A program made the translations under genes and the position numbers. From Thalassocella blandensis (GTDB lineage: Bacteria; Pseudomonadota; Gammaproteobacteria; Pseudomonadales; Cellvibrionaceae): a stretch of 32,525 bases of DNA. Below, piece after piece: positions 9,355-18,563 of this stretch (position 1 is the stretch's first letter; every line of letters begins with the position of its first letter). Below the pieces are notes generated by a model, which worked only from the letters and a program-made list of their open reading frames with translations, did not search any database and was not told the DNA's origin. The stretch covers positions 1 to 32,525 of the forward strand of contig CAMCXE010000014.1 in the NCBI GenBank assembly GCA_945882995.1, in the 5' to 3' direction.

Positions 9355-9385
9355 GAAAATAAAAGTGCCCGCAAATGCGGGCACT
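9355..9385 (-). terminator. Hairpin terminator between rpsO and pnp
   Basis: Minus-strand stem AGTGCCCGC/GCGGGCACT (9 bp) with an ATTT loop, followed by TTTTATTTT, beginning 5 nt after the rpsO stop codon. It corresponds to the partial rpsO terminator known in E. coli. Read-through would feed pnp. Confidence 0.88.
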
Positions 9386-9389
9386 GGTT

Positions 9390-9659
9390 TTAGCGGCGCA
9401 GACCCAATTTTTGGATCAGAGACGCGTAGCGGTTATGGTCTTTAGATTTTAGGTAATCCAACAATTTGCGGCGTTGGTTAACCATACGGATTAAGCCACG
9501 ACGAGAATGATGGTCTTGTTTGTGACCTTCGAAGTGACCTTGTAGTTTATTAATGTTGGCAGTTAATAAAGCCACTTGGACTTCCGGCGAACCCGTGTCG
9601 GTTGCGTTAATTTGGTGATCTTTAAGAATTGCTGATTTTTCGACGGCGCTTAATGCCAT
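9390..9659 (-). CDS. rpsO: 30S ribosomal protein S15
   Basis: An 89-residue protein, the standard S15 length. It binds 16S rRNA helices at the 20-21-22 junction early in 30S assembly. The whole sequence is typical, including [34 protein letters not shown] and [12 protein letters not shown]. It lies between truB and pnp, the conserved gammaproteobacterial order. The 101-bp gap upstream can fold into a long-range stem with an internal hairpin, a possible autoregulatory leader. A strong terminator follows. Confidence 0.98.
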   Translation of the reverse strand: MALSAVEKSAILKDHQINATDTGSPEVQVALLTANINKLQGHFEGHKQDHHSRRGLIRMVNQRRKLLDYLKSKDHNRYASLIQKLGLRR

Positions 9660-9681
9660 GAGAGTAGCCTCGTTTACAGTG

Positions 9682-9732
9682 AATATGCACCTCGCCGGTA
9701 GCGAGGAGTTTAGCGGCCCGCCCGTGCATATT
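9682..9732 (-). promoter_or_regulatory. Structured rpsO leader
   Basis: AATATGCAC (9682-9690) and GTGCATATT (9724-9732) are perfect 9-bp arms. Between them CTCGC/GCGAG (9691-9695 and 9701-9705) forms a small hairpin. The structure ends about 22 nt before the rpsO ATG, where S15 autoregulatory elements are found in other bacteria. Function is inferred from position. Confidence 0.4.
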
Positions 9733-9760
9733 GACAGGCAGGTCGTTTGACGCGGACAGG

Positions 9761-10717
9761 TTAACCCTTGGGTCCTGCGTCAAATACCATTAACCGGCGA
9801 GGGGTAACCCCCCCTTCGTCGGTGATTTCCCCTAAGCCTAAAAACAGGCCATCGGGGCGAAAGACGCGCACTTTATCACCTTGCTGCCCCAAACGGTAGA
9901 CCCGAACATCCATCACCGCCTGACCATGACAAAAGTAGTGGGCCGAATGTTCTTCAAGGGTCAAGGCAGGTATCGACTGAATCGCATAATCGACGGGCAG
10001 CAAATAATGATCTAAAACCTCTGGCCCTTGCTCGCCACGCTCGGCTTGTAGCTGCGCCAATCGGAGGCTATGGCTTTCCGTGAAGGGCCCTGCGGCACTG
10101 CGGTGCAAGCGGGCTACATGCCCGCCCACGCCCAAACTCTCGCCTAGATCTTGGGCCAGGCTGCGAATATAAGTGCCTTTACTGCAGCTCACGTCCACAT
10201 CAAGCTCGGCAAGCTCGCCGGGCCGAAAGGCCAAAACCTGCAGCGAATAGATAGTCACGGCGCGCGGCGCACGCTCAATTTCAATACCCTCCCGCGCCAG
10301 CTTATAGAGCGGCTGCCCCTGGAATTTAAGCGCAGAAACCATGGGCGGCACTTGTAAAATTGCCCCGCGCAGTGCGTCCAAGGCCGACTCTACCGCTTCA
10401 AGTGTTACTTGCGCGGCGGACACCTGGGTGAGAATTTCACCTTCGCAATCCGCTGTACTCGTCGACTGCCCCAGAACAAACGTACTGGTATACCGCTTAT
10501 CGGCATCCAGTAGGTGCTGTGAAAATTTTGTGGCCTCACCAAAACACAAGGGCAAAACACCCGTAGCCAGCGGGTCCAAACTACCGGTATGCCCAGCTTT
10601 ATGCGCAAAAAATAAATGTTTGGCTTGTTGCAGGGCCTTATTAGAGGTGATGCCAGGGGGCTTATTCAGCACCAGAATACCGTGCAGACTGCGCCCGAAG
10701 TAACGACTACGACCCAA
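9761..10717 (-). CDS. truB: tRNA pseudouridine55 synthase TruB
   Basis: A 318-residue enzyme that converts U55 in the T-loop of tRNAs to pseudouridine. The catalytic aspartate is Asp48 in [11 protein letters not shown], the same number as in E. coli. The substrate-binding stretches [14 protein letters not shown] and [10 protein letters not shown] are present, as is [15 protein letters not shown] of the catalytic core. The C-terminal part (about 250-310) is a PUA-like RNA-binding domain. It starts only 2 bp after the rbfA stop codon, so translation is likely coupled. It is an internal gene of the rimP-pnp operon. Confidence 0.97.
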   Translation of the reverse strand: MGRSRYFGRSLHGILVLNKPPGITSNKALQQAKHLFFAHKAGHTGSLDPLATGVLPLCFGEATKFSQHLLDADKRYTSTFVLGQSTSTADCEGEILTQVSAAQVTLEAVESALDALRGAILQVPPMVSALKFQGQPLYKLAREGIEIERAPRAVTIYSLQVLAFRPGELAELDVDVSCSKGTYIRSLAQDLGESLGVGGHVARLHRSAAGPFTESHSLRLAQLQAERGEQGPEVLDHYLLPVDYAIQSIPALTLEEHSAHYFCHGQAVMDVRVYRLGQQGDKVRVFRPDGLFLGLGEITDEGGVTPRRLMVFDAGPKG

Positions 10718-10719
10718 GC

Positions 10720-11139
10720 TTACACCTCGTCGGCGTCTGAATCGCTAGCCGTCTCGGCAGCGCCTGCCGCCTGATGAGCCTGGTCTGCCGCCACCGCGCG
10801 ATCAATCAAATGACTCAAGTGCTGACCTCGCACCGAGGATTCGTCGTAATAAAAAAACAGGCGCGGACAGGAACGTAGCGTCAATTCTTTACCCACGATG
10901 GAACGCAAAAACGTAGCGGTTTTATTGAGAATTTTAACCGAGGCTATGCAGCGCTCCGCGTCGGGCTCGCCGACGAGGGTCACATAGATTTTGGCTGTGG
11001 TTAGATCCTTGGCGATCACTACCGAATTAATATTGATCATGCCAATGCGTGGGTCGCGCACTTCGCGCGGGATGGCTTGCGCCAAACAGCGCTGCACAGC
11101 ATCTGCAACACGGTCGGCGCGTTTAAACTCTCTTGCCAT
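10720..11139 (-). CDS. rbfA: 30S ribosome-binding factor A
   Basis: A 139-residue KH-fold protein that binds the immature 30S subunit and helps mature the 5' end of 16S rRNA; it is important in the cold. Family features are the start MAREFKRADRVADAVQR, the RDPRIGMININSVVIAKDLT stretch and LRSCPRLFFYYDES. The C-terminal tail (last 25 residues) is Ala/Asp/Glu-rich and variable, as is usual. It lies between infB and truB with an 18-bp gap and a 2-bp gap respectively. Confidence 0.96.
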   Translation of the reverse strand: MAREFKRADRVADAVQRCLAQAIPREVRDPRIGMININSVVIAKDLTTAKIYVTLVGEPDAERCIASVKILNKTATFLRSIVGKELTLRSCPRLFFYYDESSVRGQHLSHLIDRAVAADQAHQAAGAAETASDSDADEV

Positions 11140-11157
11140 AGGCGGGGGCGAACGCTA

Positions 11158-13848
11158 CTAGAGCGTGCGCGCAACCTCCTTCACGTCATACACTTCGATC
11201 TGATCGCCCACTTTAACGTCGTAGTTTTTCACACCGATACCACACTCCATACCGTGACGCACTTCTGCCACATCATCCTTAAAGCGACGCAAAGACTCCA
11301 GCTCACCTTCAAAAATCACCACGTTCTCGCGCAGTACACGGATACGCTTGTGACGGTACACAGTGCCTTCCAACACCATGCATCCAGCAACTTGGCCAAA
11401 TTTGGGAGAGCGGAAAGTATCGCGCACTTGGGCCACACCCAATATGGTCTCGACGCGCTCGGGCGACAACATGCCGGACAAGGCCGCTTTAACATCATCA
11501 ATCAACTGATAAATAATGCTGTAGTAACGAATATCGACACCGTCACGTTCAGCGATCTTGCGCGAACCGCCATCGGCGCGCACGTTGAAGCCCACCACAA
11601 AGGCTCCCGTGGTCAAGGCAAGATTGGCGTCGTTTTCATTAATACCGCCGACCCCATCACCCACAACCCGCACTTCCACTTCGTCGTTACCTAGATCGCG
11701 CAAGGCAGCCACAATGGCTTCGAGCGACCCGCGCACATCGGTTTTTACAACCACGTTAAGAATTTTCTTCTCACCAGCGCCAAAGCCGGCAAACATATTT
11801 TCAAGTTTGGAAGCTTGTACCCGGGCAAGTTTTTCCTGACGTTCTTTTTCTGCACGGAATTCAGAAACTTCCCGCGCTTTGCGCTCATCGGTAACTACCG
11901 CAAATTCGTCGCCGGCATTGGGTGCCACGTCTAAACCAAGGACTTCCACCGGTGTCGAAGGGCCCGCAAGCTTAATGCTTTCGCCACGCTCATTAGTCAT
12001 AGCCCGCACCCGGCCAAAACTTTGACCAGCCAACAGCATATCGCCAGTTTTAAGCTGACCATTTTGCACGAGCACGGTCGCAATGGCGCCCCGGCCTTTA
12101 TCCATGCGCGATTCAATCACCACACCACGCGCCGACACGTCGACTTGCGCGGTCAACTCCAGCAATTCCGCTTGAATGGCAACCGCTTCTAGCAATGCCT
12201 CAACACCATCACCCGTTAACGCCGAGACCTGCACAAACTGCGTATCACCACCCCAGTCGTCGGGAATAACGCCTTTAACAACCAGTTCATTTTTAACACG
12301 ATCTGGGTCAGCCGAAGCTTTGTCGCACTTATTAATTGCCACAACAATAGGTACATTGGCCGCTTTAGCGTGTTTGATAGCTTCTTCAGTCTGCGGCATA
12401 ACGCCGTCATCGGCGGCCACAACTAGGATCACCACGTCCGTGGCTTGGGCGCCACGCGCACGCATAGCGGTAAATGCCGCATGGCCTGGCGTATCCAAGA
12501 AAGTTAGCTCGCCGTGGCTCGTTTGCACACGATAAGCACCAATATGCTGGGTGATGCCACCGGCTTCACCGGCAGCCACTTTGGCTTTACGGATATAGTC
12601 AAGCAGCGAAGTTTTACCATGGTCCACATGCCCCATGACGGTGATGATTGGCGCACGCGTTACCAGTTCACCTTCGGAGACAATTTCGCGTTGGAAATCG
12701 TGCTCGACGGCGTCAACACTCACCCGTACCGCGGTATGACCAAACTCTTCCACCACAATTTGTGCGGTATCTTGGTCGATAACTTGATTAAGGCTGGCCA
12801 TAACACCGGCTTTCATGAGGTGTTTAACCACTTCCGTACCTTTCACACTCATGCGTGAGGCCAGCTCGGAGACCAGTATAGATTCGGGGATTTCGACTTC
12901 GTGCACAATTTTACTCGTTGGCTTTTTAAAGCCGTGTTTGTTGGCGGCTTTGGCGCGGGCGGCGCGGCGTCCTGCGCGCGACAGTCCTGACCCGAATTCG
13001 TCATCTTCATCCAAATAGGTGAGTGCCGCAGAGCCTTTTTTCGGCGCGGGTGTAGCGGCCTTTTTAACCGCCTTGCCGGCTTTTTTATTGTGCTTCAGGC
13101 GAGACTCTTCATCTTCTTCAAACGGCGCGTCGCCGACGCGCTCTTTCTTTTTGTTCAGCTTGTGCTTTTCTTCTTCGGCCTTGGCTGCCAGCTCGTCCGG
13201 GGTTAGCACCGGCGCTGCAGTGGGCTTTTTGGTCACGATTTTTTTCGCATCGTCTTTTGGGAGCTTGGCTTCGCTCGCCGACTTGGTCGCTTGTTCAGCT
13301 TCTCGCGCGGCCCTTTGCCGAGCCGCCATAGCCGCCTGACGCAAATTTTCAGCGTCATCCACAAATGCGCGCGGTACTGGGGCCGCCGGCTGGCTGGCTG
13401 GCACTGGCTCGTCACTGGCCGCAACATCGGACGGCTCCGTCAGGCTCGGCTCTAGCGCCGCCTCAACAAATTCCACCTCATCCACGGCTTCAATCGCCAA
13501 CTCGGGCTCGAATTCCTGCTCAAGCTCCGCTGGAGCTTCGGACTCTAGGTCGGTGCGTTTAACATAGGTGCGTTGTTTACGGACCTCTACGTTTACCGTC
13601 TTGCGCGCGCTGCCCGTACCCGTTTTTAGCGTGGTGGTGGTTTTGCGTTTAAGGGTAATTTTTTTCGGTGCCTCGGCGCTTTCACCATGGGCATTTTTTA
13701 AAAACGCCAACAACAGCTTTTTTTCCTCATCCGAAACCATATCCGAGGCGCTACTATGCTTAAGCCCGGCCTGGCCCATCTGGGACAACAACCTGTCAAC
13801 AGAGGCCCCGACGGATTTCGCCAGGTCGTTAACTGTTACGTCTGCCAT
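11158..13848 (-). CDS. infB: Translation initiation factor IF-2
   Basis: An 896-residue GTPase that places fMet-tRNA on the 30S subunit and promotes subunit joining. In order it shows an N-terminal IF2N domain (about residues 1-50, [16 protein letters not shown]) and a long, charged Ala/Lys/Glu-rich linker (about 60-310). A second IF2N-like region (about 315-390, [20 protein letters not shown]) follows. The G domain has GHVDHGKT (about 403-410), DTPGHAAF and NKCDKA. After it come domains II, III and the C-terminal fMet-binding barrel. The length is close to the E. coli protein (890). It follows nusA after 18 bp and precedes rbfA. The initiator tRNA gene lies upstream of the same operon. Confidence 0.98.
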   Translation of the reverse strand: MADVTVNDLAKSVGASVDRLLSQMGQAGLKHSSASDMVSDEEKKLLLAFLKNAHGESAEAPKKITLKRKTTTTLKTGTGSARKTVNVEVRKQRTYVKRTDLESEAPAELEQEFEPELAIEAVDEVEFVEAALEPSLTEPSDVAASDEPVPASQPAAPVPRAFVDDAENLRQAAMAARQRAAREAEQATKSASEAKLPKDDAKKIVTKKPTAAPVLTPDELAAKAEEEKHKLNKKKERVGDAPFEEDEESRLKHNKKAGKAVKKAATPAPKKGSAALTYLDEDDEFGSGLSRAGRRAARAKAANKHGFKKPTSKIVHEVEIPESILVSELASRMSVKGTEVVKHLMKAGVMASLNQVIDQDTAQIVVEEFGHTAVRVSVDAVEHDFQREIVSEGELVTRAPIITVMGHVDHGKTSLLDYIRKAKVAAGEAGGITQHIGAYRVQTSHGELTFLDTPGHAAFTAMRARGAQATDVVILVVAADDGVMPQTEEAIKHAKAANVPIVVAINKCDKASADPDRVKNELVVKGVIPDDWGGDTQFVQVSALTGDGVEALLEAVAIQAELLELTAQVDVSARGVVIESRMDKGRGAIATVLVQNGQLKTGDMLLAGQSFGRVRAMTNERGESIKLAGPSTPVEVLGLDVAPNAGDEFAVVTDERKAREVSEFRAEKERQEKLARVQASKLENMFAGFGAGEKKILNVVVKTDVRGSLEAIVAALRDLGNDEVEVRVVGDGVGGINENDANLALTTGAFVVGFNVRADGGSRKIAERDGVDIRYYSIIYQLIDDVKAALSGMLSPERVETILGVAQVRDTFRSPKFGQVAGCMVLEGTVYRHKRIRVLRENVVIFEGELESLRRFKDDVAEVRHGMECGIGVKNYDVKVGDQIEVYDVKEVARTL

Positions 13849-13866
13849 TATGTTTCCTCAATAACC

Positions 13867-15381
13867 CTATTTGCTTGTTGACTGGGCGGCAGCTTCTGCT
13901 TCCGCAAACCAAGGGGCACGCGCTTCCATAATCAGGGAGGCGGCACGTTTCTCATCCATTCCATCCACCGACATCAATTCGTCGACGGATTGCTCTGCCA
14001 GGTCTTCCATGGTGATAACACCACGGCCAGCCAACACAAAAGCCAAGGCACGGTCCATACCTGCCATGCCCAACAAATCTTCCGCCGGTTCGGAATTATC
14101 TAATTTCTCTTCGCTCGCCAGGGCCTGCGTGAGCAGTGCGTCTTTGGCTCGGCTCCGCAACTCTTCGGCAATATCCTCATCAAAACCCTCTATCGCCAAA
14201 AACTCCTCTAAAGGCACATAGGCAATTTCTTCGAGCGTGGTGAAGCCTTCCTCTACCAAAACGTCCGCAATGTCTTCTTCGATATCCAGCGCGTCCATAA
14301 ACGCTTGTTTCACATTGCCCGACTCAGTGGCTTGTTTCTCATTCCACTTCTCGGAGCTCATGACGTTTATTTCCCAGCCGGTAAGCTCAGAAGCCAAGCG
14401 CACATTTTGGCCGCCGCGCCCGATAGCCTGAGCCAAGCCTTCGTCAACAACCGCTACATCCATGGCGCCGGTATCTTCATCAATCACAATGGATTCGATT
14501 TCCGCAGGCGCCATAGCATTGATTACAAACTGTGCGGGGTTGTCATGCCAAAGCACAATATCGATGCGCTCACCCGCCAATTCATTAGAAACCGCCTGCA
14601 CACGCGACCCGCGCATGCCCACGCAAGCGCCAACAGGATCAATGCGCCCATCATTGGTGGACACGGCGATTTTAGCTCTAGAGCCTGGGTCCCGCGCGGC
14701 GCCGCGCAGGGTAATAATTTCCTCGGATATTTCTGGAACCTCTATGCGGAAAAGCTCAATCAGCATCTGCGGGCACGAGCGGCTCAAAAATAATTGTGGC
14801 CCGCGCGCGTCAGGGCGCACCTCCAACAATACCGCGCGAATGCGGTCATTCATGCGGAAAATTTCACGGCCAACTAATTGATCGCGGGGCAGAAGCCCTT
14901 CGGCATTATTGCCAAGGTCAACGATAATATTATCCCGAGTGACCTTTTTAACCATGCCGGACAACAATTCGCCGACTTTGCTGCGGTACTCATCAATAAT
15001 TTGCGCGCGCTCAGCTTCACGCACTTTTTGCACAATCACTTGTTTTGCGGTTTGCGCGGCAATCCGCCCAAACTCAACATTTTCAATTAGCTCCACGAAA
15101 ACGTCGCCAGCTTTTAACGCAGGGTCTTTTTCGTGCGCTTCCTGCAGGGTAAATTCGGTACCCAGTGCCGCCAGCACGTCATCAGCAACCACTTTCCAGC
15201 TGCGCTCAGTGGTGTAGGCGCCGGTACGACGATCGATACTCACTTTAATTGTTGCATCTTCGTCGAAACGCTTTTTGGCTGCAGAGCCTAAAGCCAGCTC
15301 AATCGCTTCAAAAATAACTTCACGATCAACGCCTTTCTCGTTAGAAACCGCATCGGCTACCAATAAAATTTCTTTTTTCAT
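13867..15381 (-). CDS. nusA: Transcription termination/antitermination protein NusA
   Basis: A 504-residue RNA polymerase-associated factor for pausing, termination and rRNA antitermination. The N-terminal polymerase-binding domain (about 1-125) is followed by an S1 domain (about 135-200, [18 protein letters not shown]). The two KH domains follow, with [20 protein letters not shown] in the first and [22 protein letters not shown] in the second. After them come two acidic helix-hairpin-helix repeats (about 365-430 and 440-500) of the kind that bind the polymerase alpha subunit in E. coli. The length matches the E. coli type (495). The gene is second in the operon, 22 bp after rimP. In E. coli, NusA represses its own operon, which fits the hairpin seen before rimP. 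Confidence 0.98.
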   Translation of the reverse strand: MKKEILLVADAVSNEKGVDREVIFEAIELALGSAAKKRFDEDATIKVSIDRRTGAYTTERSWKVVADDVLAALGTEFTLQEAHEKDPALKAGDVFVELIENVEFGRIAAQTAKQVIVQKVREAERAQIIDEYRSKVGELLSGMVKKVTRDNIIVDLGNNAEGLLPRDQLVGREIFRMNDRIRAVLLEVRPDARGPQLFLSRSCPQMLIELFRIEVPEISEEIITLRGAARDPGSRAKIAVSTNDGRIDPVGACVGMRGSRVQAVSNELAGERIDIVLWHDNPAQFVINAMAPAEIESIVIDEDTGAMDVAVVDEGLAQAIGRGGQNVRLASELTGWEINVMSSEKWNEKQATESGNVKQAFMDALDIEEDIADVLVEEGFTTLEEIAYVPLEEFLAIEGFDEDIAEELRSRAKDALLTQALASEEKLDNSEPAEDLLGMAGMDRALAFVLAGRGVITMEDLAEQSVDELMSVDGMDEKRAASLIMEARAPWFAEAEAAAQSTSK

Positions 15382-15403
15382 GAAAGTTTCTCTTTATTAA
15401 TCC

Positions 15404-15859
15404 CTAAAAACGGGGAGCAACATTGGCTTTATCAATTAATTCAAAGGGTAACAAATATTCTTCATCATCGATTTCCAGCACGATTTCATCGCCCTCCACC
15501 GACTTTAACAAACCAGCAAATTTGCGGCGCCCTTCGAAGGGCACCCGCAAACGCAACGCAATGTGCTCACCTACACTCTGCTGATACTGCGCCAACGTAT
15601 AGAGTGGTCTGTCCATCCCCGGCGATGAAACCTCAAGGGTGTATTCACTTTGGATAGGATCTTCCACATCCAACACGGCGCCCGCCTGACGGCTCACTCG
15701 CTCACAATCCTCGACACTCACACCTTCTGGGCGGTCGATAAAAATACGCAGTATCGAACCGCGCCCCTTGGCAAAATACTCAATGCCCCAGAGCTCACAA
15801 TCCAAAGACTGCACCACTGGCGCTAACAATTCTTCTAAGCGTTCTTGTAAAGAAGCCAT
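15404..15859 (-). CDS. rimP: Ribosome maturation factor RimP
   Basis: A 151-residue protein needed for 30S subunit maturation; it helps deliver S12. The N-terminal alpha/beta domain includes LEELLAPVVQSLDCELWGIEY and RGSILRIFIDRPEGVSVEDC. The SSPGMDRPL signature and the Sm-like C-terminal barrel follow. The start MASLQERLEELL is chosen because it matches the family. The frame runs 18 bases further to a TTG, which would overlap the hairpin immediately upstream. It is the first protein gene of the operon ending at pnp. Confidence 0.95.
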   Translation of the reverse strand: MASLQERLEELLAPVVQSLDCELWGIEYFAKGRGSILRIFIDRPEGVSVEDCERVSRQAGAVLDVEDPIQSEYTLEVSSPGMDRPLYTLAQYQQSVGEHIALRLRVPFEGRRKFAGLLKSVEGDEIVLEIDDEEYLLPFELIDKANVAPRF

Positions 15860-15875
15860 AATGTTGCTCACAAAC

Positions 15876-15899
15876 AAAAAATGGGCACAAAGCCCATTT
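15876..15899 (-). terminator. Terminator-like hairpin in the rimP leader
   Basis: Minus-strand stem AAATGGGC/GCCCATTT (8 bp) with loop TTTGT, followed by TTT and TTTGTGAG. It ends only about 17-20 nt before the rimP ATG, so it is placed to stop or attenuate transcription, or to affect ribosome access. It may be the site of the leader attenuation known for metY-nusA operons. Confidence 0.65.
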
Positions 15900-15957
15900 C
15901 AAACAGGGCAATGACCAGCCCCAGAACCAAGACGCACATTACTGTTCGCCAGATAAC

Positions 15958-15976
15958 AAAAAACCCCAATAAGGGG
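15958..15976 (-). terminator. Possible terminator after tRNA-fMet
   Basis: Minus-strand CCCC-TTATT-GGGG followed directly by TTTTTT. The stem has only 4 strong pairs. It lies 65 nt past the tRNA 3' end and may end the tRNA transcript partly. Confidence 0.45.
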
Positions 15977-16011
15977 CCCGAAATGGTCGGCACTAAGCCA
16001 ACATTTTTTAG

Positions 16012-16040
16012 CCAATTTAAACCCAATCGTTGGTTTAAAT

Positions 16041-16043
<3 letters not shown>
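16012..16043 (-). promoter_or_regulatory. Hairpin abutting the 3' end of tRNA-fMet
   Basis: CCAATTTAAACC (16012-16023) and GGTTTAAATTGG (16032-16043) are perfect 12-bp arms around an 8-base loop. The right arm includes the complement of the encoded 3' CCA of the tRNA. In the precursor RNA the CCA would therefore be the first three paired bases of the trailer hairpin. There is no T run, so this is not a normal terminator. Confidence 0.6.
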
Positions 16044-16117
<74 letters not shown>

Positions 16118-16155
16118 CCAGACCAGCTTTCGCAACTGCTCAGCTGAGGAGCGGC

Positions 16156-16184
16156 ATTCTAGGGGCCGGAACGAAAGCAGTCAA
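16156..16184 (-). promoter_or_regulatory. Sigma-70 promoter of tRNA-fMet
   Basis: On the minus strand TTGACT (16184-16179) and TAGAAT (16161-16156) are exactly 17 bp apart. The GC-rich discriminator GCCGCTCC that follows is typical of stringently controlled stable-RNA promoters. The predicted start is about 30 nt upstream of the mature tRNA. Confidence 0.85.
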
Positions 16185-16236
16185 TGTTTATTTCCGCCCT
16201 TACCACAATAGGCGCCCCGCGCAGCCAAATGGCAGC

Positions 16237-16302
16237 AAAATCGCCGCAACCATTAACAAAGCGCTTGAATTCAATGTGAATTCAAGCCAAGACACGCGGC
16301 GA
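16237..16302 (-). terminator. Nested hairpin after mksE
   Basis: Outer arms TCGCCGC (16241-16247) and GCGGCGA (16296-16302) enclose a perfect 11-bp inner hairpin, GCTTGAATTCA/TGAATTCAAGC with an ATG loop (16263-16287). On the minus strand the outer stem ends in TTTTG. It starts 5 nt after the mksE stop codon and separates mksFE from the tRNA promoter. Confidence 0.6.
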
Positions 16303-16307
16303 TAGCC

Positions 16308-17045
16308 TTAGTGACCTGCCTGCTCCTCGTCAACGGCAAATAAACTGTGCGCTGAACCCTCAAGTGCTGCGCTCACCAGCTCCCCAGCATCGTCCCCATT
16401 CAGCTGCAGTAGCTCGGCATCTGACGCCAATGCGTTCAGCGCGTCTTCGGTGACGATGCTGGCAATCGCTGGGCGAATGCGCAGCCAAGCTTCGGGGTTT
16501 TCCACATCATCTTCTTGTTGATAACTCAAGAGCCGCAGTTGTCGCAAACGCCGAAATAGGGCCCGCCGCTCGGTCATGTTTTCCGGCAAATTGCGTTTTA
16601 ACAAATTGGCAAACGCGATGGAGATTTCCTCCACCGACACCATAACGCAGCCATTTTCGTCCACTTTTGCTTCGCGTAATTGTTTGGCGTACTCAATTCG
16701 CGCCACCAAAATTAACGCCACCTCCATTTGACTTAAGCGCGCACGTAAACCGCCGTTAAACGGCGTATGTTCGTCGTCTGGCATGTCGGGCACGTTAGCA
16801 CCAGGCGGGAAGGCGCGGACAAACGTAAACCGACGATTGTGTTGCAGGCGAATGGCGAGCACCGACAAGTACTCCTCCACCAAGGCTTCGCATTGCACAT
16901 AGCGGTCGTAGAGTCGCTGTTCGACTTGGCTTTCTTCTCGGTAAAGTACGCCATAATCCAAAAGGCGTATTAAAATTTCGGAAAACTCGTCAGACGAAAT
17001 CTGTTGGCTTACCAGCTTTTCGTTCAGCCAATGTTTAAGCATCAT
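16308..17045 (-). CDS. mksE: MksE/JetB-like SMC accessory (KITE) protein
   Basis: A 245-residue cytoplasmic protein with the winged-helix pattern of MksE (DUF4194) subunits. It has an N-terminal LLDYGVLYREESQVEQRLYDRY segment, a central LSQMEVALILVARIEYAKQLR helix and a second winged-helix part with TERRALFRRLRQLRLLSYQ. The C-terminus is acidic. MksE binds the kleisin MksF and regulates the SMC ATPase MksB in MksBEF condensins; the homologous JetB works in Wadjet plasmid defence. The ATG overlaps the end of mksF by 11 bp, so the two are co-translated. The usual next gene, mksB/jetC, is absent: a hairpin, the tRNA-fMet promoter and the rimP operon follow. Family assignment is by pattern, without a search. 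Confidence 0.72.
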   Translation of the reverse strand: MMLKHWLNEKLVSQQISSDEFSEILIRLLDYGVLYREESQVEQRLYDRYVQCEALVEEYLSVLAIRLQHNRRFTFVRAFPPGANVPDMPDDEHTPFNGGLRARLSQMEVALILVARIEYAKQLREAKVDENGCVMVSVEEISIAFANLLKRNLPENMTERRALFRRLRQLRLLSYQQEDDVENPEAWLRIRPAIASIVTEDALNALASDAELLQLNGDDAGELVSAALEGSAHSLFAVDEEQAGH

Positions 17046-18501
17046 GGCGCGGCTCCAAGGTTAACGAAAAATCGTCGGCCTGTTGAAAATAGTGATTGGC
17101 ATACATTTTATGGGCATATTTAACCGAAAATCGGTAATCCGAGCTCTGATTATTGATGGCGCCCAACTCAATTATATAGGCTAGATTTAACAAGTCTTGA
17201 GCGGACTCAATGGGCATATCGCTAGTATTAATGGTATTGCTTTCGGCGAGCGCGGAGCGCAAATACTGATGCAGCGTTTTATTATTCACCAGAAAGGCTT
17301 GGTCTAGCAGCGCTTCAACCATCAGTTCGCGCTGCGCACCCGTGTCCAGGTCGTCAGGCTCATCAATATAGGTGCTGACTTGGCGCTGAATTTTGCGCTG
17401 ACTCAGCTTGATGTGGGCAGGGTCAATTAAACCTAATTGCACACCGCTCATATGTTGCGCCGCTGCCGCCAAACGCCGATCGCGCTCCTGCGGCTCTAAA
17501 CCCACCAAAAATTCACAGGTTTTTATCCACTTGTCATCGCGGCTGGCAGTTAAATAGCCCAATTGACGAATAATAATATCCGCGCGCTTGGTGAAGCCTT
17601 GCAACGCCAAACGCAGTGCTGGCAACATTATTTCTGCCGCATTGTGCATGCGCAATTCAATGGTATCCAAAATACCCCAGAGTACCGATTGATGCGCATC
17701 CATTAATTCCGGCGCCATGCTCCGCAATCTTTGCTCAGCCTCGAATTTAAAGGCCTTATCTTTGCGACGAATTTTGCCAATAGCCTGGCTGATACTATCG
17801 CGGTGTTTTTCTACGCTATCCGCCGTTAGCCGTACGGCCAAATCGGGCTGGAAACGTTTTTCCATAAATTCGAAAAATTGCTCGCTGGCCTGCTGCACCA
17901 ACATTTGCGTTTCCGCTTCTCGCACCAATTCACGTTTACGCTCCTCCAGCTCACTAATCACATCGGTAAAATCGGCAATAATGCGTTCCGAAAATTCAAA
18001 AGCATCCAACAAATCGTGCACTTCCCCGCGCGCCAAAAAAGCCTCCAAGGCATTTAAGGTATTGCGGGTATTGCGATGACGGGTGCGCACTTGGCGACGA
18101 TCAGCCTCAACCAGCGGCTGCGCAAAAAGGCGCCCACTGCGCGTAAATGGGTAGCCTGATTGCAAGCTCGTGGCGTCCACCTGCTTGTCTAACCAGCCGT
18201 GGTCAATGAGTAATTTGAGGATCCAGCTGGCTTGTTCGCGTAGGCTTTTAAATCGAGGCTCGGCCTCTTCCAGCTCAGCATCTAATAGTGGTGCTCGCGC
18301 CAAGGCCTCTTCGAAAATATCCAAGACCTGATCGCGGCTGAGGGCCTGCCCATATTCGGCGGTGGCGCCATACAGACGCTGGTGCATAAGACACAAACAC
18401 TCAGCCACCTGCGCACGATATTTGGTGGTGAGGGGTTTGAAAAAATGGAGGCGCTGGTCAAGGAAAAACATAATGCGAGCCGATGGCAAACAGCCGCGCA
18501 T
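17035..18501 (-). CDS. mksF: MksF/JetA-like kleisin subunit
   Basis: A 488-residue protein with the layout of MksF/JetA kleisins. The N-terminal winged-helix domain (about 12-130) contains HFFKPLTTKYRAQVAECL and LREQASWILKLLIDHGWLD. A long helical, coiled-coil middle follows (about 130-300, rich in ELEERKRELVREAETQ-type heptads), then a C-terminal domain with FSVKYAHKMYANHYFQQADD. In MksBEF/Wadjet complexes this subunit bridges the two SMC heads. A GAGG lies 7 nt before the ATG at 18501. However, TATAAT (minus strand, 18505-18500) overlaps that ATG; if it is the -10 box, the real start is M11 (MFFLDQRLHFF) at 18471. The gene is first of a two-gene mksF-mksE unit with no mksB or mksG/jetD. Confidence 0.72.
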   Translation of the reverse strand: MRGCLPSARIMFFLDQRLHFFKPLTTKYRAQVAECLCLMHQRLYGATAEYGQALSRDQVLDIFEEALARAPLLDAELEEAEPRFKSLREQASWILKLLIDHGWLDKQVDATSLQSGYPFTRSGRLFAQPLVEADRRQVRTRHRNTRNTLNALEAFLARGEVHDLLDAFEFSERIIADFTDVISELEERKRELVREAETQMLVQQASEQFFEFMEKRFQPDLAVRLTADSVEKHRDSISQAIGKIRRKDKAFKFEAEQRLRSMAPELMDAHQSVLWGILDTIELRMHNAAEIMLPALRLALQGFTKRADIIIRQLGYLTASRDDKWIKTCEFLVGLEPQERDRRLAAAAQHMSGVQLGLIDPAHIKLSQRKIQRQVSTYIDEPDDLDTGAQRELMVEALLDQAFLVNNKTLHQYLRSALAESNTINTSDMPIESAQDLLNLAYIIELGAINNQSSDYRFSVKYAHKMYANHYFQQADDFSLTLEPRHDA

Positions 18502-18563
18502 TATACAGCCTCAGGCGATGGGGATTGAGGCATTTGTCGGGTAGGCGCAATGAACCCAGCGCC

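Noticed and set aside
9312-9374. N-terminal extension of pnp
   Set aside because: It starts within the rpsO terminator. The GTG at 9311 has a ribosome binding site and the normal PNPase N-terminus.
13019-13339. Plus-strand frame of 106 codons opposite infB
   Set aside because: Shadow of the Ala/Lys/Glu-rich IF-2 linker; Ser/Ala low complexity and no independent support.
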